Shown here in pieces: positions 21,176 to 29,669 of a stretch of DNA of 32,389 bases. A program made the translations under genes and the position numbers. Each line of letters begins with the position of its first letter. The first letter of the stretch is position 1. This DNA comes from Bacillota bacterium (GTDB taxonomy: Bacteria; Bacillota; Clostridia; Christensenellales; SZUA-584): contig JAEXTV010000032.1 of assembly GCA_023406895.1 (NCBI GenBank), positions 1 to 32,389 of the forward strand. The letters are read 5' to 3'. Below the pieces are notes generated by a model that worked only from the letters and a program-made list of their open reading frames with translations, had not been told where the DNA came from and made no database searches.

Positions 21176-21769
21176 ATGGCGCGCTATGACGTTCATAAAA
21201 AAACTGACGCAGAAACCGAGCCCGTCACGTTGGCGGAGGCTAAGAAACACTTACGCATAGACTGGGATTCAGACGACGAATATATCAGCTCAATCATAAC
21301 AGTGGCGCGTCAGCGATGTGAAGGGTACTCGAACCGCGCTTACATCAGCCAAGTATGGGTTTTGAAGTTGACCGGTTTTATGGGCGTCATCAGCGTGCCA
21401 ATGCCAAACCTGCTATCAGTTTCATCGTTTAAATGCAGAAAGACCGATGGAAGCATTATAACGTTGAATGAAGATGTGAATTTTGCTGTTGATAAAGATG
21501 TGCAACCTGGCATTATCTATTTTCCAGGCTGGGTTGCGGCACCGTCAGTCAGCTTGGCGGCGGGATATCCGGTCGAGATCGAGTATACCTGCGGTTACGG
21601 CTCTGACGCGGCGAGCGTGCCCCAACATATCAGACACGCAATACTGCTGACGGTTGGCCATTATTATGAGAATCGCGAGAATACTGTGATCGGGCAAGGC
21701 GTTTCGGCAATGCCGTTGCCATTCGGTGCGGAAGCTTTGCTTGACATGGACAGGGTGGTGCCGGTATGA
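21176..21769 (+). CDS. Head-tail connector (HK97 gp6-like)
   Basis: A 197-residue adaptor. The N-terminal VTLAEAKKHLRIDWDSDDEY and IISS-type helix (YISSIITVARQRCEGYSNRA) and the later VPQHIRHAILLTVGHYYENR are hallmarks of the gp6/DnaA-like connector family that forms a ring under the portal. GGAG eight bases upstream favours ATG 21176 over ATG 21170. Its stop overlaps the next start (ATGA). Confidence 0.9.
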   Translation: MARYDVHKKTDAETEPVTLAEAKKHLRIDWDSDDEYISSIITVARQRCEGYSNRAYISQVWVLKLTGFMGVISVPMPNLLSVSSFKCRKTDGSIITLNEDVNFAVDKDVQPGIIYFPGWVAAPSVSLAAGYPVEIEYTCGYGSDAASVPQHIRHAILLTVGHYYENRENTVIGQGVSAMPLPFGAEALLDMDRVVPV

Positions 21770-22122
21770 GAGCAGGAGGGTTGAAAACTGTCATTAAAAT
21801 CTACGCTAAATCAGACGACAAAAACGCCATGCATGAGTCGGTCGCGCATTGGGCTTTGTTCAAAACGGTTCACGCGCAGAAAAAACCACTCAGCAGCTCG
21901 GAAACATGGCAAGCACAGGTGCTCACAAGTACAATTGGAATGCAGTTTGTCATTCGATATGACACCGCGGCGAAGATCACGGCAGATATGGTCATATTAG
22001 ATGACCACGGGGACTGGTATGACATCCTCGCACCAATCCAGCAGGATTACGCACGGCGAAGTCTATTGATTACGGGAAAACTGCGGACTAAGCCGCCTGA
22101 GGGGCTGAGTGATGGGATTTAA
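21766..22122 (+). CDS. Head closure protein
   Basis: A 118-residue SPP1 gp16/head-tail adaptor-like protein (Phage_H_T_join type): MRAGGLKTVIKIYAKSDDKN, WALFKTVHAQKKPLSSSETW, MQFVIRYDTAAKITADMVIL and WYDILAPIQ. It plugs the connector before tail attachment. ATGA overlap with the connector gene, and overlap with the next gene. Confidence 0.85.
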   Translation: MRAGGLKTVIKIYAKSDDKNAMHESVAHWALFKTVHAQKKPLSSSETWQAQVLTSTIGMQFVIRYDTAAKITADMVILDDHGDWYDILAPIQQDYARRSLLITGKLRTKPPEGLSDGI

Positions 22123-22492
22123 ATCGTATTTGACAGACGTTGAGCGGATGATTGACAGGGCAGACGGCGCGGCGCTTGAAGAGATCGCGGATTTTGCACG
22201 ACAAAAAGCACGGGATCGAGCGCCGGTACAGAGCAAAACATCGGCAGACGGTGTATACACGTCCAAACAGAGGGAGCCAAAGGAAAGAGACCCGGGCACC
22301 TACCGTGAAACAATCAAGTCTTCATATGGTGATGGCCGCGTTATCGTAGGGACGGACGATCTCTTGGGAGTATTTTTGGAAACAGGAACCCGGACGGCTC
22401 CGGCCTATCCGCATATTCAGCCTGCTTTTGAGGAGAACGCTAAAGAAATTCAAGAGATCGTTGAGAAGGAGTACAAGCAGCATGTCGATTAA
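22112..22492 (+). CDS. HK97 gp10-like head-tail joining protein
   Basis: About 126 residues: helix LEEIADFARQKARDRAPVQS, then GTYRETIKSSYGDGRVIVGT, LGVFLETGTRTAPAYPHIQP and a terminal FEENAKEIQEIVEKEYKQ helix, the usual gp10 pattern. ATG 22112 has GAGGGG seven bases upstream. It overlaps both neighbouring genes. Confidence 0.88.
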   Translation: MGFKSYLTDVERMIDRADGAALEEIADFARQKARDRAPVQSKTSADGVYTSKQREPKERDPGTYRETIKSSYGDGRVIVGTDDLLGVFLETGTRTAPAYPHIQPAFEENAKEIQEIVEKEYKQHVD

Positions 22493-22865
22493 ACGTGATG
22501 CAGTATATACCGCTGTAGGAGACGCGCTCAGCAATATAGATAATCCGTGCTATGCCAAGAAGCCGCCTGATAACGTGGCCTATCCTTATGCTGTTTTTGT
22601 AATAACACCAAGTGCGGAAACTCAGATCGACACCAGTGATGATGTCAACCTGACGTTGACGATTAACGTCTGGGATAATAACCCGGACAGCACAAATTTA
22701 GAGACTGCAGTAACGCAGATTGATACGGCATTGACAAATACCCATATCACAACCGACAAGTTTTCAGCATGGGTGCAGCGGGGCAACATCGGAGATGTGC
22801 CTGATCCTGATGAGTTTGTGCGGCGGACACGCATGACATACCTTTTAAAAACAAGATTTAAATAA
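22482..22865 (+). CDS. Tail terminator/completion protein (DUF3168-like)
   Basis: A 127-residue protein starting MSIKRDAVYTAVGDALSNID, with AYPYAVFVITPSAETQIDTS, LTLTINVWDNN and a late VRRTRMTYLLKTRF strand. The order (gp10-like, this gene, tail tube) and the alpha/beta pattern fit the tail terminator that caps the tube. AAGGAG lies upstream within the preceding gene. Confidence 0.8.
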   Translation: MSIKRDAVYTAVGDALSNIDNPCYAKKPPDNVAYPYAVFVITPSAETQIDTSDDVNLTLTINVWDNNPDSTNLETAVTQIDTALTNTHITTDKFSAWVQRGNIGDVPDPDEFVRRTRMTYLLKTRFK

Positions 22866-22879
22866 AAAGGAGAAGAGCA

Positions 22880-23671
22880 ATGAATAAAGCATGGCCGGGC
22901 TCCGGACAGCCTGATAATGAGTTTTTAGGACCGGGAGCCGTCTATTTCAATTACCGGGAGCCTGATGAGTTTCTTGTCGGGCTGACAAAGGGCGGGAACG
23001 AGTTCAATGACAACGTTGAATTTCGTGAGCGCGAAGCTGATTCGGATATCGCGCCGGTGAAGGGCGCGCGCGACATGGTGATGATGCGCCCGCAGCTGAC
23101 CGTGAGATCGCTCAAGATCAACGTCCAAAATTTCCTGAAGTATTATGCCGGCATGATGGCGGTGGCGGTGGCCGAAGGTATTCAAAGCGTGTACCGAACC
23201 ATAAACCTTGCGCAAAGCTATATCAAGAACGTGGCGTGGGTGGGGCAGGACAGAAGCGGCAACTGCATGGCGGTTATTATTAAAAACGCTTTGGGTGATA
23301 ACCCGTTTACACTTTCCATGGCCAAGGGTGAGGAGATCGTGCCGGAGGTGATATTCACCGGTCATATCGATCCTGAAACCTTCGATCCCGAGGACGAGAC
23401 GACTTATCCGTATGTCATTGAGTTCGAAGCTGCCACCGTTACCTTTACGATTACCGACGGTGCCGGAACTCCGGCTGCAATTACGGGCGTCTCTGTTGTT
23501 CTCGATGATGGACAGACGGGTCTTACGAACGAATCCGGGACTGTGACATTCACCTGCACGTTCGGAAAAGTCGGGTACACAGCAACCAAGGCGGGTTATA
23601 CAGCAGTGAGCGGGACGGCAACGATCGACTCGGCTACAGAAGCAATTGCGATCACCATGCCGGCGTCGTAG
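22880..23671 (+). CDS. Major tail (tube) protein with C-terminal Ig-like domain
   Basis: A 263-residue protein. The tube-forming part (1 to about 180) has GPGAVYFNYREPDEFLVGLT, REREADSDIAPVKGARDMVM and an EVIFTGHIDPETFD exit. The last 80 residues form a separate Thr/Gly/Val-rich beta module (FTITDGAGTPAAITGVSVVL, TNESGTVTFTCTFGKVGYTA, TKAGYTAVSGTATIDS) like bacterial Ig-like or carboxypeptidase-regulatory domains, which would decorate the tail surface. AAAAGGAGAAG precedes the ATG. Confidence 0.88.
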   Translation: MNKAWPGSGQPDNEFLGPGAVYFNYREPDEFLVGLTKGGNEFNDNVEFREREADSDIAPVKGARDMVMMRPQLTVRSLKINVQNFLKYYAGMMAVAVAEGIQSVYRTINLAQSYIKNVAWVGQDRSGNCMAVIIKNALGDNPFTLSMAKGEEIVPEVIFTGHIDPETFDPEDETTYPYVIEFEAATVTFTITDGAGTPAAITGVSVVLDDGQTGLTNESGTVTFTCTFGKVGYTATKAGYTAVSGTATIDSATEAIAITMPAS

Positions 23672-23681
23672 AGGTGTGGGT

Positions 23682-23873
23682 ATGAGGTTTCACGGTAATG
23701 GCAAGGCTCAGTTTGCGGACAGCGGCGGTGTTTATTTTGTTGTCCGCTTTGTCGACGGCGTTTACGAGACTGATGACAAAACCGAGATAGAGCTGCTCAA
23801 ACGGGCAGGGTATAAATCTCAGAAGCTTGCGGCGAAAAAGCCTATAGAGAGGGGAGATCAAAATGACGGTTAA
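23682..23873 (+). CDS. Small tail-region protein
   Basis: A 63-residue protein, RFHGNGKAQFADSGGVYFVV then RFVDGVYETDDKTEIELLKR, a small beta-rich module ending in a basic tail. It overlaps the start of the gpG-like gene by 11 bases. Such short proteins are common here; function unknown. Confidence 0.6.
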   Translation: MRFHGNGKAQFADSGGVYFVVRFVDGVYETDDKTEIELLKRAGYKSQKLAAKKPIERGDQNDG

Positions 23874-24231
23874 CTTTACGGCTCACTCGGTGAGCCTTTT
23901 TATTCGCGTTCTCAAAGCTGTTGGGTATGCGGATGTGATTGAGGACATGGCACAAAAGGAGAAAAAAGAGGTCGCTGTGCTCATGAAAAATGCGGAGGCA
24001 CAAGCGGCCCAGACCAAGCAGCTCATTGGGCTGATTTTCAAAAATACCGGTTATGCTGAGCGAGAAATCAATGCTTTTTTGGCCGACGTGACCGGTGCAA
24101 AAGACATTGAGAAGATGGGGTACAAGGAATACGAGACGCTGCGCAAGGCGGTCTTCGAGCATGAGGATTTCAAGGATTTTTTTATGTCTGCGCAGCGCAC
24201 GGTTGCGGATATGTTCGCGGCGCTGAATTAA
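23863..24231 (+). CDS. Tail assembly chaperone gpG-like
   Basis: A 122-residue helical protein located between the tail tube and tape measure genes, the fixed place of the gpG-type chaperone that coats the tape measure during tail assembly. Helices include SVSLFIRVLKAVGYADVIED and KEVAVLMKNAEAQAAQTKQL. Near its 3' end a T7 slippery run and a hairpin allow a -1 shift into the downstream frame (see 24177-24225), so a minor longer gpGT product is expected. Confidence 0.85.
   Translation: MTVNFTAHSVSLFIRVLKAVGYADVIEDMAQKEKKEVAVLMKNAEAQAAQTKQLIGLIFKNTGYAEREINAFLADVTGAKDIEKMGYKEYETLRKAVFEHEDFKDFFMSAQRTVADMFAALN
24177..24225 (+). promoter_or_regulatory. -1 programmed ribosomal frameshift signal (gpG/gpGT)
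   Basis: In the gpG frame the codons read GAT TTT TTT ATG, giving the heptamer T-TTT-TTT (24177-24183). After nine bases, CAGCGC (24193-24198) pairs with GCGCTG (24220-24225). Shifting -1 at the heptamer opens a frame with no stop to 24539. Confidence 0.8.
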
Positions 24232-24539
24232 CCGGATTTCTGCATTTTGCATATACAAATCAGTTAAAAGGCGAGCATTACAGGCTCGTTTTTGATTTGT
24301 ACGCATATGACGTTGAAAAACGCCAAGAGAAGTTTATTGAGCAGCAATGGCTTGCATACTTTGCCGGTTGGAACGCGCTGCCCAACAATAAGATGTTTGG
24401 CAAACGGCCAAAGCTTGTGACGCTGAATGATTTCAAGAAAAGGTGGCGTGCGCAAAAGCAGACGCGGGCAACAAAATGGGACGATGTTGAACGTGCCGCC
24501 CAAAAAGCTTACGAGAGGATGAAACGACGTGGCAGTTAA
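24183..24539 (+). CDS. gpT-like extension made by -1 frameshift
   Basis: Frame entered at 24183 after the slip: 118 residues, starting YVCAAHGCGYVRGAELTGFL and containing LKGEHYRLVFDLYAYDVEKR, QWLAYFAGWNALPNNKMFGK and a basic C terminus. It lacks a Shine-Dalgarno start of its own, which supports synthesis only as the gpG-T fusion (about 225 residues). In lambda the T part links the chaperone to the tail tube protein. The last codons overlap the tape measure start by 11 bases. Confidence 0.8.
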   Translation, partial: YVCAAHGCGYVRGAELTGFLHFAYTNQLKGEHYRLVFDLYAYDVEKRQEKFIEQQWLAYFAGWNALPNNKMFGKRPKLVTLNDFKKRWRAQKQTRATKWDDVERAAQKAYERMKRRGS

Positions 24540-26394
24540 ACTGTTTGAGGTATACGGTGAAGCTTTAATGAAAGGCACCGATACCGTTCATAAAGACCTT
24601 GAAAGCATGAATTCTGCCGGAGAAAAGACATCCAGATCATTTGGCTCCACAGGCGCAAGCATCATAAAATCGGGAGCAGCAATCGTTTCCGGAATTGCTG
24701 CCGCCGGTACCGCCGTGTCCGCCTTCGTTACCAAAGTGGCTTCGGCCAGTGATGAGATCAGTGAAAATTCTGATAAAATTGGTATCTCCACAAAAGCATA
24801 TCAGGAATGGAACTATATTTTATCGCAGAACGGCGCGGATATATCGACGCTGCAGATGGGCGTCAAGACATTAGCAAAAGCGGCGGAGGATGCGGCGGGC
24901 GGTACCGGCCAGTATGCGGACGCATTTAAGAGGCTTGGAATTTCAGTTACAGATTCAAGCGGAAATCTGAAAGATCAGGAGACGCTTTTAAGCGAGACCA
25001 TCTCGGGACTATCCAGCATGACAAACGAAACAGAGCGCACGGCACTGGCCAGTGCGCTCCTTGGACGGTCGGCGACAGAACTCGGTGCAGTGTTTGAAAT
25101 GGGTGCGGACGGTATCGCGGCCATGAAAACAGAGGCAAACGATCTTGGTATTGTATTGGGTGAGGACACGGTGGAAGCAGGGGCCACACTCAGCGATACG
25201 CTATCGCAGCTTCAAACAACGGTTTCCAGCGGGCTCACTTCGGCTTTGTCAACACTCATGCCGGTAGTGACGGGCCTTGTTAATGTTTTAATGGAGAATT
25301 TGCCCGGCATCATGGAGGCTATGGCACCTCTTTTCACAATGATAATCGGGGCATTTGGAGAACTTGTAAATACTCTCATGCCGCCTTTGATGGATCTATT
25401 TAATGTGCTGATTGAAGATGTGTTGCCGCCGCTCATGACAGCGCTTGAACCGATACTGGCCTTGATCGGTTCACTATTGACGATTTTTACCGAAATACTT
25501 TCGGTTGTGATGCCGCCGCTCATGGAGCTGTTTACGGTTTTCACCGAGGAGATTTTGCCGCCGTTGGCCGAAATGTTCGCGACGTTTATTGAGAGTCTGC
25601 TGCCGCCGCTGATAGGGCTGTTTCAGACGATCATAGACAGCATCATGCCGCCGCTAATGGAATTATTCCGTGTTTTCTCAGAACAAATCCTTCCGGTACT
25701 CGAAACGGTTTTTAATACTCTGATTGAGAACCTATTACCGCCGCTGATGGAATTGTTCCAAAGCGTCATTGATACAATTCTACCGCCGCTCATGGAGATG
25801 TTTAATACATTTGCTCAAGAGATACTTCCTCCGCTTATGACTATATTCAAATCACTCATTGAGAAGCTGCTGCCGCCCATAACAAAGCTGCTCAACGTGA
25901 TAATTGACACAATTTTGCCGCCGATCATTGACTTGGTTTCGACAGTATTTGAAGCGCTGTCGCCTGTATTTGATATGGTGGGCATTTTGGCACAAACACT
26001 GCTTCCTGCTTTAGATCCTCTGATCAGTGCGATAGCTGGGGTTCTGGAGTTGCTGGCACCGCTGCTCAAGCCGATCGGTACATTAATAGAGATTATCGTG
26101 ACGCCAATAAAATGGTTGTTTGAAGCGTTCGGCGGTGCCATTGATTTTATTATCGGGCTTTTTAAAGCAGATGGCGGGCCAATAAATGAAGCCGGTACAT
26201 ATGTGGTCGGTGAAGAGGGCCCTGAAACGGTTACACTGCCGGCCGGGGCGTATGTTCACACGGCATCTGAGACAGCGTCTATGGGTTCAGGAAGGACGGG
26301 CGATACTTATAAGATTTATAACAACAATAATCCGTCACCATACGAGGTGTTCAGATCAGCAAGAAAACAAAGCATACTGAGGGCGAGGGCGTAA
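24529..26394 (+). CDS. Tape measure protein with 15-residue repeats
   Basis: A 621-residue tail length determinant and DNA-channel protein. The N-terminal part (1 to about 210) has the coiled-coil/TMP core with SDEISENSDKIGISTKAYQE. A central hydrophobic region contains about twelve tandem 15-residue repeats (see 25378-25959). The end has EAGTYVVGEEGPETVTLPAG, a motif shared by many tape measures, then a basic tail. The GTG start at 24529 has GAGAGG about ten bases upstream and lies inside the T frame. The length suggests a fairly short tail. Confidence 0.93.
   Translation: MAVKLFEVYGEALMKGTDTVHKDLESMNSAGEKTSRSFGSTGASIIKSGAAIVSGIAAAGTAVSAFVTKVASASDEISENSDKIGISTKAYQEWNYILSQNGADISTLQMGVKTLAKAAEDAAGGTGQYADAFKRLGISVTDSSGNLKDQETLLSETISGLSSMTNETERTALASALLGRSATELGAVFEMGADGIAAMKTEANDLGIVLGEDTVEAGATLSDTLSQLQTTVSSGLTSALSTLMPVVTGLVNVLMENLPGIMEAMAPLFTMIIGAFGELVNTLMPPLMDLFNVLIEDVLPPLMTALEPILALIGSLLTIFTEILSVVMPPLMELFTVFTEEILPPLAEMFATFIESLLPPLIGLFQTIIDSIMPPLMELFRVFSEQILPVLETVFNTLIENLLPPLMELFQSVIDTILPPLMEMFNTFAQEILPPLMTIFKSLIEKLLPPITKLLNVIIDTILPPIIDLVSTVFEALSPVFDMVGILAQTLLPALDPLISAIAGVLELLAPLLKPIGTLIEIIVTPIKWLFEAFGGAIDFIIGLFKADGGPINEAGTYVVGEEGPETVTLPAGAYVHTASETASMGSGRTGDTYKIYNNNNPSPYEVFRSARKQSILRARA
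25378..25959 (+). repeat. Tandem 15-codon repeats in the tape measure gene
   Basis: About twelve units of 15 residues, the clearest being LPPLMELFQSVIDTI, LPPLMEMFNTFAQEI and LPPLMTIFKSLIEKL. The second unit is followed by a 14-residue degenerate one. The consensus is [LM]PPL-x2-hydrophobic-F-x3-hydrophobic-x-acidic-x-hydrophobic: short amphipathic helices separated by Pro-Pro kinks. Confidence 0.9.
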
Positions 26395-26395
26395 G

Positions 26396-27292
26396 ATGGA
26401 GAAAATCACATACATTAATTCTCTCGGCGAATCCATAACGTGGTCGTCAAACTCAGCGCAGAACCGCCTTAAATCATTTAGTATGACGCCATTAGTCGAT
26501 ACAGCCCAAACATCAAAAGGATTTCAGCAGGATGGCTATAACTATGAGAATGCATTTACTGAGATGCGTGATATTGCAGCCTCGTGCATCATTATGGGAA
26601 ACGGCTACGCTGATATGTTTCAAAAGCGCCGATCGGTGAAACGGATCATGAATCCCAAGCTCAGCCCTGGCAAGCTCATTTATGAAAACGACTTTTATAC
26701 TGATGGGATCGAAATCACCGTCAAAATCGATGCTGAGCCGGTATTCTCTACAGACAGGGATAACTTCGGTTTTCATTCAATGATCGGCGTCGTGAGTATG
26801 ACGGCCTTTGATCCGTTTTGGCGAGATATTGAAGAATCATCGGTCGAACTCGTTGGTTTGACTGATCCGTTTTTCTACTGGACGGATCCGAAGTATTTTT
26901 CGATGGCAACGCCTTTGTATTTTGGAGCTGTTGAAAGCGCCAGTGCAGTTGTTGACAATATCGGGGATGTACCTGCAGCACTCACGATTGAGTGGGTCGG
27001 GGCGGCGGATAACCCCAGAATCACTCTCGAAGATACAGGCGAGTATATCCAACTCGACGGAACTCTTGCTCCAGATCACAAACTCATCATTACCACGGGA
27101 TATGGTGATAAAAACGTGTATGTTGAAACGATTTCAACAGGCGTAAGGGTCAAGGATTTTTCAATTGTGGACCCGGACAGTATATTTTTCAGTTTGCCCG
27201 TTGGAAATTGCACGATATCGTTATCCGCTGACTCAGGCGCCGAGAATGCGGCTGTCACACTCAAATATAAAAATCATTACTTGGGGGTTTAA
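26396..27292 (+). CDS. Distal tail protein (Dit-like)
   Basis: A 298-residue protein directly after the tape measure, the standard Dit position. The N-terminal half (MEKITYINSLGESITWSS; YNYENAFTEMRDIAASCIIM; FQKRRSVKRIMNPKLSPGKL; SMTAFDPFWRD) matches the siphovirus tail-component family. The C-terminal half is a beta-rich galectin-like module ending SLSADSGAENAAVTLKYKNH. It forms the hub between tube and tail tip. The ATG begins one base after the tape measure stop. Confidence 0.85.
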   Translation: MEKITYINSLGESITWSSNSAQNRLKSFSMTPLVDTAQTSKGFQQDGYNYENAFTEMRDIAASCIIMGNGYADMFQKRRSVKRIMNPKLSPGKLIYENDFYTDGIEITVKIDAEPVFSTDRDNFGFHSMIGVVSMTAFDPFWRDIEESSVELVGLTDPFFYWTDPKYFSMATPLYFGAVESASAVVDNIGDVPAALTIEWVGAADNPRITLEDTGEYIQLDGTLAPDHKLIITTGYGDKNVYVETISTGVRVKDFSIVDPDSIFFSLPVGNCTISLSADSGAENAAVTLKYKNHYLGV

Positions 27293-27294
27293 CC

Positions 27295-28203
27295 ATGGCT
27301 ATAAAGGGTTCAATTTATCCCACGTCTGGTACAGACAGACCGTATTCGTACGCCGATTTCAATGATAAATTCAAAGATGTTTTCACAAACGGGATAGTGA
27401 CGCGCGGTGAGTCACTTGGTACAAAAATGCAGGTGTCGGCTGTTGCGGGCACGATGAAATCTCAGGTGGCTCTCGGCGTTGCGTATACTGAAGGTATTCG
27501 TTCAGAAATATACTCGGCAGCTGAACAGGTGATCCATGATGCCGCGGATGTGACAAATCCGCGTTATGATATCGTGGCGCTTGAGGTCAATACAACGGCG
27601 GGTGTGCGAAATTCGCGCCTTGTCGTCGTTAAGGGTACGGCTGCGGCATCTCCCGCGCTTCCGGCATTGACACAGACGGCAACACAGTACCAAATGCCGC
27701 TTTCGAACGTGCTTGTTCCCGCCAGTGCCACTAGCAGTGCAAGTTTCACCTATACAGACCGGCGCGTTCTCACATACGCTCCTGTGCCGCTCAATGCTGG
27801 GAATGTTGCTATAACTGATGCTGGTGGATATTTCAGCGGTAACAATGTAGAAGCGGCTCTGCAGGAAGTGATGCAGAAAAGAGCGTGGACAAAGATAGTT
27901 GATTATGCTGCAATTGACACGACTATGGCCGTAAATGTTACAATTCCATCGATAATTGGTTACAACGAGATGATGATTTATGCGATGAATTCCAGTGATT
28001 CATCCATGTACCAATTCGCTATAATACCGCTGAATCCAGCGACGGGCTTAACAATTGCGAAAAGGGCACTATTCGCAATTCAGCATATGTGGTCAAGTAC
28101 AACGATGCATTATAGGGTTTTTGAAATCACTTCACCTACCAATCTAAAATGCTATAACCCTATTGGCAACTCAATAGACAGAATTGACGTTTTTGTGAGA
28201 TAA
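27295..28203 (+). CDS. Baseplate/tail-tip structural protein
   Basis: A 302-residue protein. The N-terminal part (FTNGIVTRGESLGTKMQVSA; AAEQVIHDAADVTNPRYDIV; VALEVNTTAGVRNSRLVVVK) is shared by upper baseplate proteins in Bacillota phages, and the middle carries YTDRR. The C-terminal third is different, with strand-rich NEMMIYAMNSSDSSMYQFAI, perhaps a binding domain. ATG two bases after the Dit stop. Exact role inferred from order. Confidence 0.65.
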   Translation: MAIKGSIYPTSGTDRPYSYADFNDKFKDVFTNGIVTRGESLGTKMQVSAVAGTMKSQVALGVAYTEGIRSEIYSAAEQVIHDAADVTNPRYDIVALEVNTTAGVRNSRLVVVKGTAAASPALPALTQTATQYQMPLSNVLVPASATSSASFTYTDRRVLTYAPVPLNAGNVAITDAGGYFSGNNVEAALQEVMQKRAWTKIVDYAAIDTTMAVNVTIPSIIGYNEMMIYAMNSSDSSMYQFAIIPLNPATGLTIAKRALFAIQHMWSSTTMHYRVFEITSPTNLKCYNPIGNSIDRIDVFVR

Positions 28204-28205
28204 CC

Positions 28206-29660
28206 ATGGATATTAAGATTTTTAACAGCACAATCACGTTTGCTGGGATGATCGACAATTATGAAAGCTGTTTCGCAACGCTTGTTCACGGTGACGCATC
28301 GAGTGCTTCAATAACTATAAAAACGAATAAAAACAATGCCAATAAGCTGACAAAGGGATCTTGGTTTTATGTGGATGACGACAGGGAGAAGCTGTTTATC
28401 ATCACAGAGGAGCCAAAGCAATACGATGAAAAGGGTAAGACAGTATCGGTCACAGCAAAAAATGTGATCTGGCTTGCTGCCGGCAGATTGTCAAACACGA
28501 TGTCATCACCCATCACGTATACCGCCAAGACGGTTGAGTATATCGTGAAAGATCTGCTTTCCAAAGCTCTTGTGAATGCCGCAGATGCTGACCGTAATAT
28601 TTCTTTTATCGAAATTGCAGCCAATGAGGGCAGGGGCAGCACGATTAACGTCACGATCAATCAAACTCAGTTGGATGCCGATATTATAACCCTGCTGGCC
28701 ATAGACAGACTCGGAATCAAATGGACTCTTGATGCCGATAACAAAAAGGTGATCATAGACATTTATGAGGGTGCAGATCGCAGCGTGGGTAATGCACAAG
28801 GAAACAGCCCCGTTATTTTTGATTTCAAATTTGACAATGTTCGATCAGGTGAAGAGAACAACGGAAATACAAACGTTAAGAACTATGCCTATGTTTTAGG
28901 CGTTAATTCTACGGGCACCCGTGTCATCGGTGAATATGGCACCGCAACGGGCGTGTCCCGCAGGGAAACAGCTGTTGACGCTGGAAACACAGATGACCTC
29001 ACAGAAATGCAGGCTTACGGCAAGGCGGCTACCGTTACCGAAGAAAACAGCTATACATTCAGTGTCGACGTTTTAGGAGGGCCTTTTAAATTTGGGGTTG
29101 ATTACTTCCTCGGCGACATCGTGACAATAATGGGGCAAAACCTTCGGGTTGTCCAAGCTGAGCCGGTATGGGAAGCGGGAAAGCAATTTGGACTGAACAT
29201 TACTTTCGGCCAAATTGCAGTTACGACAGAAAAGCAAACAAGAGAAAATACAAATCGAATTGGTGCGCTAGAAGCCAAGGTTGTAAACAACTCTCGTTTC
29301 GATGTCGGGGATGTTTTTATTTCTACCAATTCGACTTCACCCGCGACGCGATTCGGAGGAGTATGGACGCGTATTAAAGATAAATTTATCCTTGCTTCAG
29401 GTGATATTTTTACGGCGGGAAGTACGGGCGGTGCCGCCGCGGCTACACTCGCTAAGGCGAACCTTCCGCAAATCCAGTTAAACGTAGGTTATCAAGGTGG
29501 CAACAACTTAGCCCTTAATACTGGCGGTAGCTCATACAGTCTTTCATGGGGGCTAAGCGGATTGGGCGGTGAGATAAGGACGGAGTACCTTGGAAGCGGT
29601 ACGCCATTTAGCATTCTCCCTCCATATTATGCGGTTTATGTTTGGATGCGCACGGCTTAG
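28206..29660 (+). CDS. Tail-tip protein with C-terminal receptor-binding-like domain
   Basis: A 484-residue protein. Residues 1 to about 355 resemble the siphovirus ReqiPepy6 Gp37-like/Tal-type hub (MDIKIFNSTITFAGMIDNYE; YVDDDREKLFIITEEPKQYD; VTAKNVIWLAAGRLSN; FGVDYFLGDIVTI). A short helical linker (EKQTRENTNRIGALEAKVVN) leads to a tail-fibre-type C-terminal domain (RFGGVWTRIKDKFILASGD, then Gly/Ser-rich, ending FSILPPYYAVYVWMRTA) found at the tips of fibres. It probably joins the hub to host binding. The start overlaps none of the flanks; 2-base gap upstream. Confidence 0.8.
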   Translation: MDIKIFNSTITFAGMIDNYESCFATLVHGDASSASITIKTNKNNANKLTKGSWFYVDDDREKLFIITEEPKQYDEKGKTVSVTAKNVIWLAAGRLSNTMSSPITYTAKTVEYIVKDLLSKALVNAADADRNISFIEIAANEGRGSTINVTINQTQLDADIITLLAIDRLGIKWTLDADNKKVIIDIYEGADRSVGNAQGNSPVIFDFKFDNVRSGEENNGNTNVKNYAYVLGVNSTGTRVIGEYGTATGVSRRETAVDAGNTDDLTEMQAYGKAATVTEENSYTFSVDVLGGPFKFGVDYFLGDIVTIMGQNLRVVQAEPVWEAGKQFGLNITFGQIAVTTEKQTRENTNRIGALEAKVVNNSRFDVGDVFISTNSTSPATRFGGVWTRIKDKFILASGDIFTAGSTGGAAAATLAKANLPQIQLNVGYQGGNNLALNTGGSSYSLSWGLSGLGGEIRTEYLGSGTPFSILPPYYAVYVWMRTA

Positions 29661-29669
29661 GAGGATTTT

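Noticed and set aside
24297..24539. Independent gene starting at TTG 24297
   Set aside because: No Shine-Dalgarno sequence; the frame is open upstream to the slippery site, so frameshift synthesis explains it better.
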